This document shows positions 10,709-22,037 of a stretch of DNA of 64,000 nucleotides, piece after piece. The stretch's first letter is position 1, and each line of letters opens with the position of its first letter. This DNA is from Maratus speciosus (Eukaryota > Arthropoda > Arachnida > Araneae > Salticidae), in NCBI GenBank assembly GCA_963932465.1, contig OZ010794.1, forward strand, positions 212,983,748 to 213,047,747, read 5' to 3'. Below the pieces are notes generated by a model that did no database searches, was not told the DNA's origin, and worked only from the letters and a program-made list of their open reading frames with translations. Both the position numbers and the translations under genes were made by a program.

Positions 10709-12322
10709 AGACTCTCGTTCAACCTCCTGCGCATATGTCTGGTTTATTCTAGTTCACCTGGCGGAGCACGCATCAGCCTTTTGATAATTCCAAAATTACT
10801 ATTCAATATTTCTGGTATTAATAAGGACTTTTTGAATAAAAAAGAAATTCTTGAAATAACAATCATAAATGCGGCAATGATACAAATTAAATACGTTCTT
10901 CCTTTACATTAATTAATCTGATTTCTTTTACTAAGCTCTCATGATATCATAGTAGTTATTCAATACGCGTAACATACTTACCATACGTAGAAACTGAGAT
11001 CGCCTTTTAAACGTCTTATATTTAAATAAATGTGAAACTGATATAATAATGCTGTAAAACATCATAATATTACATACATACATAATATAGAAATATCATA
11101 CATAACATTATACATACAAAACATATAAATAAAAACTTTAAGATCTGTTAAATGCATTTACATTTCTGACATAACTCATTTAATCAATCTTCAGACTAAG
11201 ATAAATGAGTGCTGGGGACACGTACCGTGTTCAGCAGTTAAATGTTGTTTTCATAAAAAAATGTACCTAAGTTTTTATTTATTGAAGTTCGGAATTATTA
11301 TTATTATTACTGTTATTTTTATGTTTTAAAATTGTGTATTAAATGTATTATTATAAATTTTCTTATGGTTATGTATATATATATGTATTGGAAATAGAGT
11401 TGTTTACAAGTTAAAGAGTAACAGGTGGCTGATATCTATACTAGCCATCGTTGGGGTGCTGCTCGAATGTTGCCAGTTCGGCGGCCAAGGAACAATGACC
11501 AGACAGTTAATGCCAAGAATGGATTTATGAGTATATTTATAACAGGTAATAAAATTAGACCTCACACTTAGTGGTCACGTACTGTTACATCATCTTGGGA
11601 CCCCATAGGAGGGAGTTACCCTATGTAACAGCGCTCGTTCTCTCAGAAAAGCAGTAGCGAATAAACGGTGTTGAGGGGACGCCTTTTTAAGGAGTCGGTG
11701 TGTTCCGAACTATGATTGAACGAAGGAGGGCAGAAGCCCCTACTCCTATGGTACGAAAAAAACAATTACATAAGGATATGTAAGAGAAGGCAGAAAAGGA
11801 ATTTCTCAGTTTACTCTCAGATTTAAGAAGTCGTAGTACTATCTCAGATTAGCAAGTCTCAATATAGTCTCAGTTTATTCTCCGATCTTGAAGTCCCCCT
11901 CAGTTGAGAGAAGTTGCATGCCATGGCTCAGATGGCATAAGTTTCAAAATCTGGATCGTAATAGATCCAAGGTATCATCGGGTCAGCTAGTAGATTTAGC
12001 GTGACCACACCGTTAAGCTCTTGAGAGCTTGATTATCAATATAACCTCAAGTATCAAATTTATTTTGTTGTGCGATCGATTTCACTAAGCGACTAATGTT
12101 TCACATAAGTGCCTTTGCCTGAATACATACGGAGTTGATTACTACTGCTCAAATGATGTCAGAAGGTATTTGCATTTTATATATTTTGTTCCCAGCTTTT
12201 TTAACTTGCATATGTATTATTTAAGTAGGGCATTGTATGCTCGAATTGGTAGCCATGTGTCGAATTTATTGTATATATAAGAAACTTAAAAGTAATTTTA
12301 AAATTAAAATAACTAATTTGAT
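10709..12322. other. Unassigned intergenic DNA
   Basis: AT-rich to 11430. 11440-12010 is GC-richer, with an 8-bp inverted pair TGTTACAT / ATGTAACA (about 11584 and 11624) and short repeats of TCTCAG-type units at 11810-11900. TG...CA-like borders would fit an LTR remnant, but I found no second LTR, primer site or pol sequence, so I do not call one. Confidence 0.3.
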
Positions 12323-12328
12323 CTTTTG

Positions 12329-12496
12329 CAGGGCTCGCAGCATTCCTAAAATTTTCGCACTTTTCTACCAGTATTTTAAATCCAAAATCTTCATGGCAGA
12401 TTCCTTTAACATCCATAATAGAATTCTGCAATAAATATTATCGTTTTAAAATTGTGGTACGAAAGTGCAAAAATTTTAGGAACGGTGCGAGGCCTG
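12329..12496. mobile_element. CAGGGCTCG element with 6-bp duplication (hAT-like)
   Basis: Left CAGGGCTCGCAGCATTCC, right GGAACGGTGCGAGGCCTG, inverted. CTTTTG directly abuts both ends (12323-12328 and 12497-12502). A 6-bp duplication is also seen at the CAGGGCTCCC copy at 53324, pointing to a hAT subgroup with shorter duplications. Confidence 0.75.
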
Positions 12497-12502
12497 CTTT
12501 TG

Positions 12503-13450
12503 CTTAGAGCAACCGTGTCGTATGACACATCTTTCAAGTTGTAAATATAATTGTAAATAAATTTGTTAATTGTTAATTTTGAGTATTTTTTTGCAATCAT
12601 GAGTCTTGTTTATTTATTTAATTATCATGAGTTTTATTACAGGTCAATTTAGATTTTACTAAGGATTATCAAGGTTTTAATTTTATACTTTTAATTTAGT
12701 TATTTGCGTGGTATGAAAGTTAATTCCTCTTTCAAAAATATTCACAGCGCATTGTGGTAGTGTTGAGGCAGATTCCACCCGCCTTATTCCGGGATAATTG
12801 GGAAGTCATTATCTCGGGAGTTAACCAGGACCCTTTCCACGATCACATTTATTATGTTATGAATTATTTGATTTTATATTTAACACTATGAATATTCCAG
12901 GTTGACTGATTAGGACTTGCTTACCTAATTCAGTCTGGGGTAATTAGGGTTATTTGGGGTATATAGGTAATTCGATTCTCCCCCTCTTCTTACGCGATTT
13001 TTCCTTATTTATGTTTTATTTGGTTTGCCCACCATTTCTACCCCCTTTAATTAATCCGCCACTCTCACCAATCTTATATGTCTGGGTAGTAGGCAAGTGG
13101 TACCGTTTTAGGAGCCCAGATCTGCCCAGCAATGAGGGAAGTAACTAATCCACATTCGGAAGTATATGAAAATAATCAAACCAAACAATCATATTTTTTT
13201 TTTACCAAATCAGATAAATTTAATTATTTATATTCAGATTATTTATTTCAGATTACGAAATCAAGTAAAATTAATTATATATTTTTAAAAACGCATACCG
13301 GAAAAGATTAGTGAAATTAGTTTTAAGTATTAAAATGAACAATATAAATAGCAGAATCATTGGAAAGATTATTGATAATTTCGTGATAAAGCTGTCTATG
13401 CAAGATAGCTTTGAAAATAAAATAACTAAGTCCAACCTTGATTAGTTTGA
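12503..13450. other. No feature recognised
   Basis: AT-rich with a moderately GC-rich middle (12760-13140). No supported gene, terminal repeats or window partner. Confidence 0.35.
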
Positions 13451-13658
13451 TTAACACTAGAACGGCGGTGAGGGGTCATTTTGACCCTTGCCAAATGAAT
13501 GCGTGTCGATTCGAACCAGAAAACTTTTTCTAATATAAGATTAATATATTCTGCACAAAAAATAACTTAAATAAGTAAGTTAAATAGATTAAAGTAAAAA
13601 TTCTGATGTGAAATATTTTTTAAAACTTGAGTAAAACTTCCCGCCGTTCTAGTGTCAA
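13451..13658. mobile_element. TTAA miniature element, P2-related
   Basis: TTAACACTAGAACGGCGG left, CCGCCGTTCTAGTGTCAA right (right TTAA mutated to TCAA). Palindrome GGGTCA-3-TGACCC at 13473-13487. Relatives lie at 34115 and 28524. Confidence 0.82.
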
Positions 13659-13659
13659 C

Positions 13660-13822
13660 CAGCGTTGTCAGATTGGGGAATTTGTCACCATTTTTGAGAA
13701 TCTGTTGGGGACAAGCAGTTCATGGGGAAATTTTTGGGGACTATCAACTTTTTGGGGGGGAAAACTCGGGGATATTTTCGCTATTTCACTTAAAGTTTAC
13801 TTTTATTCATCTGGCAACACTG
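13660..13822. mobile_element. Degenerate CAGTGTTGCC-type element next to a TTAA element
   Basis: Starts CAGCGTTGTCAGATTGGGG and ends CATCTGGCAACACTG. It is G-rich inside. A clear 8-bp duplication is not visible; it begins one base after the preceding TTAA element. Confidence 0.6.
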
Positions 13823-14819
13823 GATCAAACTCGATTTTGATTCGGAAAATTAAAGTAAGATACAGAAAACGGAGATATCAATAATTATTCTCATGGTCGT
13901 ACTCGTAGTTTACAAATGACAGTTAACAAGAATCACAGGTGCATTATGATCTGTCGTGGACTATCTCCATCTGAATTTCCAGACTACTATACAGGTTGTC
14001 CGGTCTCAACGGTATCCAATGGCTAATTCCTAAACCGTTAGTCATTGACATATAGTTCCAATTGCAAAAATGTTTTAAATCATGTAAAGAAATATTTTAA
14101 AGGCGATTTGGGTCAATAAAAACATTTCTTAAAAAATTACGAAATTTAAATTTTTATACGGTCCCCCGGTCCTATAAGTTATATTTAGTAATTTTTTCCT
14201 ATTACACTGACAAGTAAGACAAAAAAAGTCCCATTCATATAATTCTAAAATTGAGCGAGTTATGAAACTTTAAAAATGCATGACTTATGCCACTTTTCTG
14301 CTCTAAAGACAAATGAGTTCGGCTTGGCTTTGAGGGGCCATATACCAAGTGCTTAAAGTATTCTAAGATCTTATTTCATGTGTATCTGCGCTTTGAAAAA
14401 AATCGTACAAGTATTACGATTAAGTTAACATTTATTAAGTTTCAGATTGGCTAAAATAACATATGTTTTAATTTGTCAGGATTTGAGACTGTTTCTTTTA
14501 TGATTTCTTTTAACAAAAGTTATTTAGGATTAACGTTTGTTATGATAAAAAGATTTTATGTTACTTAAACGATTGTATGTATGTTTTTCCAGTTGAAAAT
14601 TTGTAATCGATCTTTAATCCACTTTTAAATATCCGATCGAAATTACATTTTACATACTGGCGCAAATCCGATAGCAATCTAATATTATGAGTTTCGGTGG
14701 TGTACTCATTTACAGGATAACACAAAATATTTCGGAAAGATTACCGCCAAGAAGTTTAAGAAAAAGTTTTAGATTAGATAATACAAGACTGCGGTTGTTG
14801 GGTTTTTTAAATTTTATGT

Positions 14820-15360
14820 ATTTTTTAGCACTGAATCCGAAAATTACCTGAATTTTTAACCATCATGTCAGGATATTTCGCAAATCATAAATTGTCAAAT
14901 TTAAAGAATAACAAAAATGGGATACTATAAAGTAGAAGAGATTGTTGTTTTTTTGTTTTTTTTTAACGTTTGATAATTGATTTTTACGTACTTTTTAGCA
15001 CTGAATCTGAAAATGACCTTCATTTTTAACCATCACCTTAGAATTTTTATGCAAATCGCAAATGTGTAAGTTAAAATATAGTGAAAATCTCATACTATAA
15101 AACACATGTAAAACATTTTTTATTTTATTTTGTTTTATTTTATTTTATTCAATAATTTATTCGATATTTTTGCTTATCCTGGGAGTCTTACAGCTAAACA
15201 GCTGAGTGGTCCGATGAGATGGGGGAGGAGATTCAAATTTTAATTTGAACTTTTTAACTTTGAAATTTGCAATTTGCGAAAAATCCTGATGTGATAGTTA
15301 AAAATGAAGGTCAATTTCGGATTCAGCGGTAAAGAATATATAAGAATCAATTATCAAAAG
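14820..15360. repeat. Internal direct and inverted repeats of the fold-back element
   Basis: A ~120-bp segment with TTTTTAGCACTGAAT recurs in the same orientation near 14822 and 14990, and inverted near 15240-15345 (ATTCAGCGGTAAAGAA). Confidence 0.65.
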
Positions 15361-15460
15361 CTAAAAAACATGACATAACCTAACATTTGAAGGCTAATAA
15401 TATTTTAAAATACGTATCATTTTGTAAAGAATTGAGGCGGTTAATTTAACATAATTTTAT

Positions 15461-15669
15461 TTAACCCTAGAACTACCGGAAATTTTACTCAAGTTTTATA
15501 AAAAGATTCTACACCAGAATTTTTACTTAAAACTATTTAATTTGTTTATTTAACTTATTATTGTCTGATTTATACATTTAGTTTGTTTTGAAGAAATTTT
15601 CTGGGTTGAATAGATATTTTGAATATACATGTCGGGTCCATTGGACCCTTCTGGTAGACAGAGGGTTAA
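15461..15669. mobile_element. TTAA miniature element, family P2, nested
   Basis: TTAACCCTAGAACTACCGG to GTAGACAGAGGGTTAA. Palindrome GGGTCCA-T-TGGACCC at 15634-15648. The closest relative is 1985-2192. It lies inside the fold-back element. Confidence 0.88.
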
Positions 15670-16145
15670 CAAAAATTCTGTTTTCTTTTTTACTTCTTAA
15701 ATGTTTATTACAAATTGCATTAATAAGTCAGAATGATTAAAGATTTGAAATTTATATTGCAATGCTAAATTTACTCTCAACCATTTTTTAATATATCTGA
15801 CGAAATTATATTTCGACAAAATTTTTGACCCCCAACTTGAAGCAAAAAATATGCTCCAACTTTAAACACCTATTACTCGGTCAATTTTAATCGTAGAATA
15901 ACGGGACTTTTCTTGTATTACTTGTCAGTGTAAAAGGAAAATTTTACTAAACATAACTTATAGAACCGGGGGACCGTATAAAAATTTAAATTGTGTAATT
16001 TTTAAAGAAATGTTTGTATTGACCCAAATCGCTTTTAAAATATTTCTTTACCTGATTTAAAACATTTTTGTAATTAGAACTATATGTCTGTGACTAACGG
16101 TTTAGGAATTAGCCATTGGACACCGTTGAGACCGGACACCCTGTA

Positions 16146-16564
16146 TAAGTGCGGCAGATTTTCCTATTCATCGCAGACACATATACACATTTCTCTTATT
16201 TGTATAGCTGTATACAACAGAAATTAGAAACGTCCTATGTTGTACATGTATATGCAGCAAAATTCCGCGGAGTTTAAATGTTAATTTTTTATAAGTGGGA
16301 ATTTTTTCAAAAAAAAAAAAAAAGGCTAGATTTGGGGAAAATTTTTGAGTTTAAGTTTGTTAAACATTTTTAATAGAGGTAAATTGAAAATTAAAAAATT
16401 ATTTTTTTGAGGAGGAACTGAGTTGGGGACTTTTTGGGGGAAAATTCCATTTGGGGAAAATTTCAGAAATTTTGGAGAAATTGACTTTTGATATCTGTCA
16501 ATATTGTGATTAATAGACTTTTTGGTACAAGCAAATTGAGCGTTATTTACAGGTGGATGTTATA
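16146..16564. other. Unassigned; G-run-rich patch
   Basis: 16320-16480 has repeated TTGGGGA runs resembling the interior of the 13660 element. Otherwise AT-rich with a 15-A run near 16308. Confidence 0.3.
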
Positions 16565-16572
16565 CTATGGGT

Positions 16573-16756
16573 CAGTGTTGCTAGTGAGTTAAGTGGGCTA
16601 AATTTGTCTAATTAAGATTTTTTGATAGCCATCTGTTTTTTTTTAAATAACAAAATTCGCCTTATTTAGTGACAGATGGCGAAATATACATTTTAAAAAA
16701 TTAGTGTCTATCAAAAAATCTGAAGTAAAAAAAAATGTAGCCCACTGATAACCCTG
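16573..16756. mobile_element. hAT-type miniature element, CAGTGTTGC family
   Basis: CAGTGTTGCTAGTGAGTTAA left, GTAGCCCACTGATAACCCTG right. Flanks CTATGGGT (16565-16572) and CTATGGTT (16757-16764). Confidence 0.82.
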
Positions 16757-16764
16757 CTATGGTT

Positions 16765-18144
16765 ATAAAAAAAATAAAATTATGAGATAACAAGACCGTT
16801 TCTAATTTAATAAACATGCTCTTTTTACACACACGCACACATACACACACAAAATTACTTATCACGTTGACTGCCACCATAAACATCTGCCAGTTTGGCC
16901 TTCATTTTTATCCAGAAATTTAGCGTTCATACCAGAAATAATGAATAGTATCTTACGCTTCATTTAATAAAAGACATTTAGCGATAACATAGAATGAAAT
17001 ATCTTCTTTAGAAATTTCCAGTATCAATTTAAAATTTCTGATCACTTTTGCTGCCGGGCGCGGGATCGGCAGCGAAAGTTAAATTAATTGTTAAATTATC
17101 AATTTATATCATTTATAGTTATTATACTTCACAATAATCTTCTATTTATTTTTTTATATGCATCTTAAAAGAATTTTTACAAAGAGTTAGGTGCGCGTTA
17201 TACGACGAATATTATTAACATAGAAAAATTTCATTTCCTCAACGAACATTTCGATTTTCATTTCGTTACCTTCGATTATAGGAAACATACGAAAAGCAGC
17301 GTGTATTACCTAGTTGTCTGATTTGACTCCTTGTTGCTATTTTCTGCGGGGAAATACCAGAAAGACAATGCGCTCCCCAAAAATCCACAATTGACTGCCG
17401 ATCATAAACAGTACATCTCTGCTTCATGCCAGATCACTTCAGCTGTAATGTTGGAAGAAATGTTTGCGAGATCTGTTCTCAGACTGTGCCATGCTGTTGC
17501 TCCAATGGGTCAAAAATGGATAAAATGGATAAAATCGTTACTTAGCTTTTGCCACTCTTCTTCATAGCGAAAGTGTACATTATTTTAGATTTCCCACGTG
17601 ACAATGCCATCCGTTTGCAAACTTTATAAATAAATGAAACTATGGATGGCTGAAAATTTACTAGTTTTCCAAGAAGAATGCTGCAAATTGTCTTGTAGCA
17701 CTTTGGTTTTCCATTATTTCATTTTTCAAATGAACTCTTTGTTTCTCGGACAATCTCCCTGTATGTATGCTCAAAAAAGGGAACTTTTTAAAAGATATGC
17801 AAATTATTTATTAAATTCATTATTTTAAAAATCATTATTTTTGATTGGATCATTTCAATTAATATTTTAAATTCGTTTAATTTTAAATTCGTTTAATTTT
17901 AAATCAAATTAACTGGCAATCAACTGTTTATACCGTGCATCTGGCTCTTAACTAGTGTTACCATGTGTCTCGCGTAAATCGGTTCTGCAAATTCTCTGGA
18001 CACCAGTATTATAAATTAATTTTCTTCGGTTTATTTAATTGCAGAATTATCTGCTATTAAAGACGGAGAAATAAAATGTAAGAAATTTGTGGTTTCCAGA
18101 GCATTTAAGCCTCGAATTAAGCGGGATTTCTGGCAGTACTAGTC
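16765..18144. other. Unassigned; one balanced-composition open frame
   Basis: 16891-17050 resembles one half of the CAGGGTTGCCAGTTTGGCC family without its partner end. 17331-17567 is open on the plus strand for 78 codons, with coding-like composition on both strands, but I recognise no domain or splice context and do not annotate it as a gene. A short direct repeat (TTTTAAATTCGTTTAA) sits at 17867-17905. Confidence 0.3.
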
Positions 18145-18350
18145 TTAAACCTCCCCGTACCTGACGGGTCCAATTGACCCGGCAGGTTCATTCAAAATAT
18201 TTCTTCAAACCAATTTAAAAAAAAATAATCTAAATATATAAACCCAATAATAAGATGTAAAACAAGTAACTAAAAAAGTTTGAAATAAAAATTCTGGTAT
18301 AGAATAATTTTATAAAACTTGAGTAAAATTACCAGCGGTCTTAGGGTTGG
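18145..18350. mobile_element. TTAA miniature element, P2-related, decayed
   Basis: TTAAACCTCCCCGTACCTG left, CAGCGGTCTTAGGGTT right (right TTAA lost). Palindromic CGGGTC-5-GACCCG near 18165. It is inverted relative to 15461. Confidence 0.75.
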
Positions 18351-18815
18351 AAGTAACCACTATACTAAATTTAAAGTTTCTAACCCGAGCAGATCCAACT
18401 AATTTGAAATTTGGAATTTAGAGCGATTTCAGCTTATTTAACCGTTTTAATTCGCGATTTTTTTAGAAACCGTTCTTAGAAAGCATCTAAAAGCATGCAA
18501 CTATGCCAAATTCCAAACTTCTATAGCAAGTGCATAACATTAATCATAATATTAGAATTTTATTTGCCCCTGCACCCTTTTAACTTTTGAATTTTCAGAA
18601 AACTGTTTACGGCTGTCATTTACATATTAGAGTAACAGTGATGTCGGATTTCAAGTTTCCAATCTTAACATTGCCAAATGAATCGTATAATTAGAAAGTT
18701 TTATTCTCAGTTCAGGCTTTTAAATTTTGAACTTTTTAGAAACCGGTCATAGCGAGATATTACATCCTAAAAGTATCCACCATGGAATATTCTAAGCTTC
18801 TATATCAAGAAAGTG
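18351..18815. other. Weak internal repeats, otherwise nothing recognised
   Basis: The phrases AGAAACCGTTCTTAGA and AGAAACCGGTCATAGC and 'ATTCCAAACTTCTATA'-like strings recur about 260 bp apart, suggesting two worn tandem units. Confidence 0.35.
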
Positions 18816-19019
18816 TTAACGGTCGCGTTAAATTACGGTTTAAAAATTCAAATTGCTCATTGGCATCACTTTTTTGAAAAAGAAATATTCATTTAATGAC
18901 AGGTAAAATGATAATATAATAAAGCCAAATACACTGTTTTATAAAACTGGTGGGAATCAAACAATCCGAGTAAAAGACACAGCCCCTGAATATCACGGGG
19001 ACAAGAATTAAGGGGTTAA
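18816..19019. mobile_element. TTAA miniature element, family P7
   Basis: TTAACGGTCGCGTTAAA left, AGAATTAAGGGGTTAA right. The second copy at 60843-61064 shares the centre (ATTGGCATCACTTTTTTGAA). Confidence 0.7.
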
Positions 19020-19408
19020 AATGTATGTGGAATTAGTTAGGGTATCTGCCTACATTAAAAGGATCGATTTAATGTAATTTTTTTAATGTTTTATTATTAT
19101 TTAATTTGAAAGAAAACCGTTTACGATTGCAAATCTGTTTTAAATTTATTACTATGATAATTAGAGGAAAAGTTATGGGAAATTAAATAAACAGGAAGCA
19201 ATGAGGCAAATAGAGGAAGTGGGCACAGGACGTGCGGAAACACCGCTTCCCGCAAAATCCACCACGGAATTCACAGAAAGTGTCGTTTCCGCAAGTCCGT
19301 CCTACGTCCCTTATGCCAAGACACAATGTCCAAATTTAAAAGGGAAAATTAAAGTCAAATTCATCGAAAAGAAAGGAGGTTTGGCTTGTTGTCGTGAAGC
19401 TATCGGAC
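19020..19408. other. Flank of the DDE element; no gene accepted
   Basis: A plus-strand frame starting at 19201 crosses the transposon border at 19414 and ends in repetitive ATGGCGGA-type sequence, so it is not treated as a gene. Confidence 0.4.
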
Positions 19409-19413
19409 GACCG

Positions 19414-22032
19414 CACAGTGGGGCAAAATCCCGAAAAGCTGGCCTAAATATGAAAATGTTATTTAAATGGCACGAAATTTCGTACACTGGTGTTTTTCAG
19501 GATTCTGATCTCGATTCTAAAATTAAAATTCCAAAATACAAAATGGCGGATCCAATATGGCGGACTTTGAAAGTTATTCAATTTATATGAAATTTCGTAT
19601 GCAGGTACTTTTGAGGATACTAAGTACGATTCAAAAATTAAATTTTAAAAAAGGGTGAATTTAAAATAAAAACAATTAGATTTAAATAAAATATTTTGAG
19701 TTTCGAAATTAAAAAGTTCGAGGCTAAAGGTTATGATGTGTTTTCAAGGAACTAAGATGTTTTTAATCGAAATTAAACAATGAATCTTTATTTATGTAAT
19801 GATAATACATTATAAAGATTATACATTAATGAAAAATAAAATACTACATGGTTTAATTTATGTATATTATTAAAACAAAACGAAAGGGTATTCTAAAATC
19901 CATCTTCTAAATAATCTCTAGTATACAAAGTAGACTCTTCAGAAGGGGAGGTGTCGAAATATTTTACACAAGTTTTTGTGCCTCTACATGCAAGGATATT
20001 AGTTTCTTCAATGGTAATTTACATAAGCTTGAAATGAAGGGATCTAATAACATTAAAAGCCGCAAAGAAATCTTCCATTGTTTACGTCCTACTGCATTTT
20101 AGGAAGAAATCGTCTCGATACCTTTTGATCAATTTGTTGCACGATTCTTGAACGTCTCCCGAGATCTGCCCAACAGGCAATAATGAGGAAGCTATTATTT
20201 CTGTGCCATGAATTGGTAGTTTGTGCACTGAGGTTGGCATATAGAATTAGGAATACAATTCGACAAATTTACAAGGTGTTTGTGAGCAATAATACACAAA
20301 ATTAATCAAATGAATGTTAAGAAATTACTTATAATATGACATGGAATCGTTTGATCAAATCTTTGTCTACGCTGCTTATGAAAGCAGACATAGTTGTGTT
20401 TTCAAAGAATCGACGAGCTGTATTTTAAGCATTTCTGCTTCGAAATCCGAAGTTTGATTTATCGGCGAGAAGTCCTAATTGTAAACGAAATCTTTTTTGT
20501 AAATTTTGTTTAGCAAATTTAATTTTTTTTCTTCTGGTCAGGAGTGCACACTTGTCATTCCTTTATATCCCGTTTGTATGCCAAATGCAAGGTACGCTCA
20601 AAAGATCTTATACAGGCATGTGACGTGGGCATCACGAATTGTAAATGATTTTCATTCGCTTTTATGTTTGAAAATAGTTTGACTGATATAGGTATTAGTT
20701 ATGACATCGGTACTAACGTTGAGTTGACAAATTACTAGAAATGGCATTAAAAATTTTACAATCAATCATCGTTAAAGCTAGTTTGTAATTAACGCCTACT
20801 TATTTTCTATCAATGATTGTTTTAAAAGGAATAAGTTTACTCTCCTGATCTGTAATATAATCCATTTCACTTTTAGTAGCTTCCGTATTTTCGTGCAAAA
20901 AATGGATTCTGATGGGCCTAAAAAATCGAGGAGATGAAGATCATGAATTTTTTAAGATAACGATTTCTGAATTTTTCGCAACACATAAGTTGTAGTGGCA
21001 CTAGAGAAGTGAAAAAGCTATTTGAATCTAATTTCTACCATCCTCAACGCTAAATTTTTGTTTAAAAGTACTTTGACCAGATGTACTATCACATCCCCAC
21101 TTGAAAATCAAATTTAGATTGCTAATGTTCTCGGAAGTCATATTCTTAATAATTTCCGTTTGCATTAATAAAATACGTTCGCCAGTATGATCTAGCAAAG
21201 ATTGCAATTGACAAGATAATTCTTCTAATTACTATATAATACACAAAATTATTGTCTATAAAGATAAGAAAATATATTTCTATTGTATCTATGATAGAGA
21301 ATTTTTTCTGTTACTAATCTTGCTTATCAAATTCCTTTATGCTTATGATTATAACACTTATTTGTAATATAATACATAATAATCTATCGCAAAACTGAAT
21401 AATCTAAAAATTTCAAAAATACTTTACAGCTAAATTACTGTGAAAAATAATAAACGTCATAGCTTTTGAAGCGACTAAAAAAGTGATATTTTTACTTGTG
21501 GTTGCAAAAACCTACACGAAATGCAGAATGACAGTTTATGGCAGCTGGTTTTTTTATGATTCATTAGATAATAGATCAGGCTATTGTTTCCATTATATGT
21601 CGTTGTGGAACACCGTGGAACCACCGTGGAAGCAAAAAAATAAAAAATAAATAAATTTTTTTATCAAAAATAATCATGAAATTATTATTTTTTTTTTATG
21701 TACTTAATATAATTTGTGTAACATGCGCAATAAAAGTACACACTATCATCGTGTGAATCCATTTTAAAGCATTAAAATCGGATGATATGGAAAAATGTAG
21801 CACGTGTTTAGAAGAACCTTTGTTTTGCTCTTTTTTTTTCGTCTCATATGATAATCTTCCAAGCGTTACTTTTGAAATGATACAGATTGCCAACGCAAAA
21901 CGAAAACCTTTTTATAAATATAGATTCTGACCCTCCAGACATTATTCTAGCCATCTACATAGTCAAAATTTCCTGAATAGTAACTTTATTTTTCGACTTT
22001 CGGCCAGCTTTTTGGGAGTTTGCCCCGCTGAG
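19414..22032 (-). mobile_element. Degenerate DDE transposon with RSS-like CACAGTG terminus (RAG1/Transib-like)
   Basis: The left end reads CACAGTGGGGCAAAATCCC and the right end, inverted, reads CTCAGCGGGGCAAACTCCC. The repeats continue through AAAAGCTGGCC, so they span about 40 bp. Flanks are GACCG (19409-19413) and GACCA (22033-22037), a 5-bp duplication with one change. CAC-starting termini and 5-bp duplications are known for Transib and RAG-like transposons. The interior holds a minus-strand transposase remnant (19935-21233). No second gene such as a RAG2-like partner is seen. Confidence 0.65.
19935..21233 (-). pseudogene. RAG1/Transib-like DDE transposase remnant
   Basis: The frame is interrupted by several stops and shifts, but blocks are clear on the minus strand. 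First, 65 codons ending near 21040 contain KWGCDSTSGQSTFKQKF (about 21061-21110), with a candidate first Asp. Next comes RFFRPIRIHFLHENTE (about 20890-20930). Next is LALTMIDCKIFNAISSN (about 20735-20790), a candidate second Asp, followed by a Cys-x2-His-like stretch. NTARRFFENTTMS is at about 20390-20430. HKLPIHGTEII leads into VQESCNKLIKRYRDDF (about 20100-20215), with a candidate catalytic Glu. A tail LPLKKLISLHVEAQKLV ends near 19970. The GN-ARR-F block, the HK--IHG-EII block and the E-x-x-NK-x-x-R-R block in this order resemble the catalytic core of RAG1 and related transposases as I know it. The exact family is inference; a different DDE lineage with a similar core is possible. Confidence 0.6.
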
Positions 22033-22037
22033 GACCA

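Larger units (their letters stand above)
13990..16145. mobile_element. Fold-back element with ~290-bp terminal inverted repeats
   Basis: Ends TACAGGTTGTCCGGTCTC and GAGACCGGACACCCTGTA. The arms match for roughly 290 bp, including GGCTAATTCCTAAACCGTTA and TTATACGGTCCCCCGGTC. The flank is TA-rich. The interior holds a second repeat set (14820-15360) and a nested TTAA element (15461-15669). No transposase frame seen. Confidence 0.82.

Noticed and set aside
11580..11632. TGTTACAT...ATGTAACA as LTR borders
   Set aside because: The pair encloses only ~50 bp, and there is no second LTR, primer site or pol sequence.
17331..17567. 78-codon frame with coding-like composition
   Set aside because: The minus strand looks about as coding-like; no motif, splice context or partner supports either.
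19201..19590. 129-codon plus-strand frame
   Set aside because: It crosses the transposon border at 19414, ends in ATGGCGGA-type repeat sequence and shows no domain.
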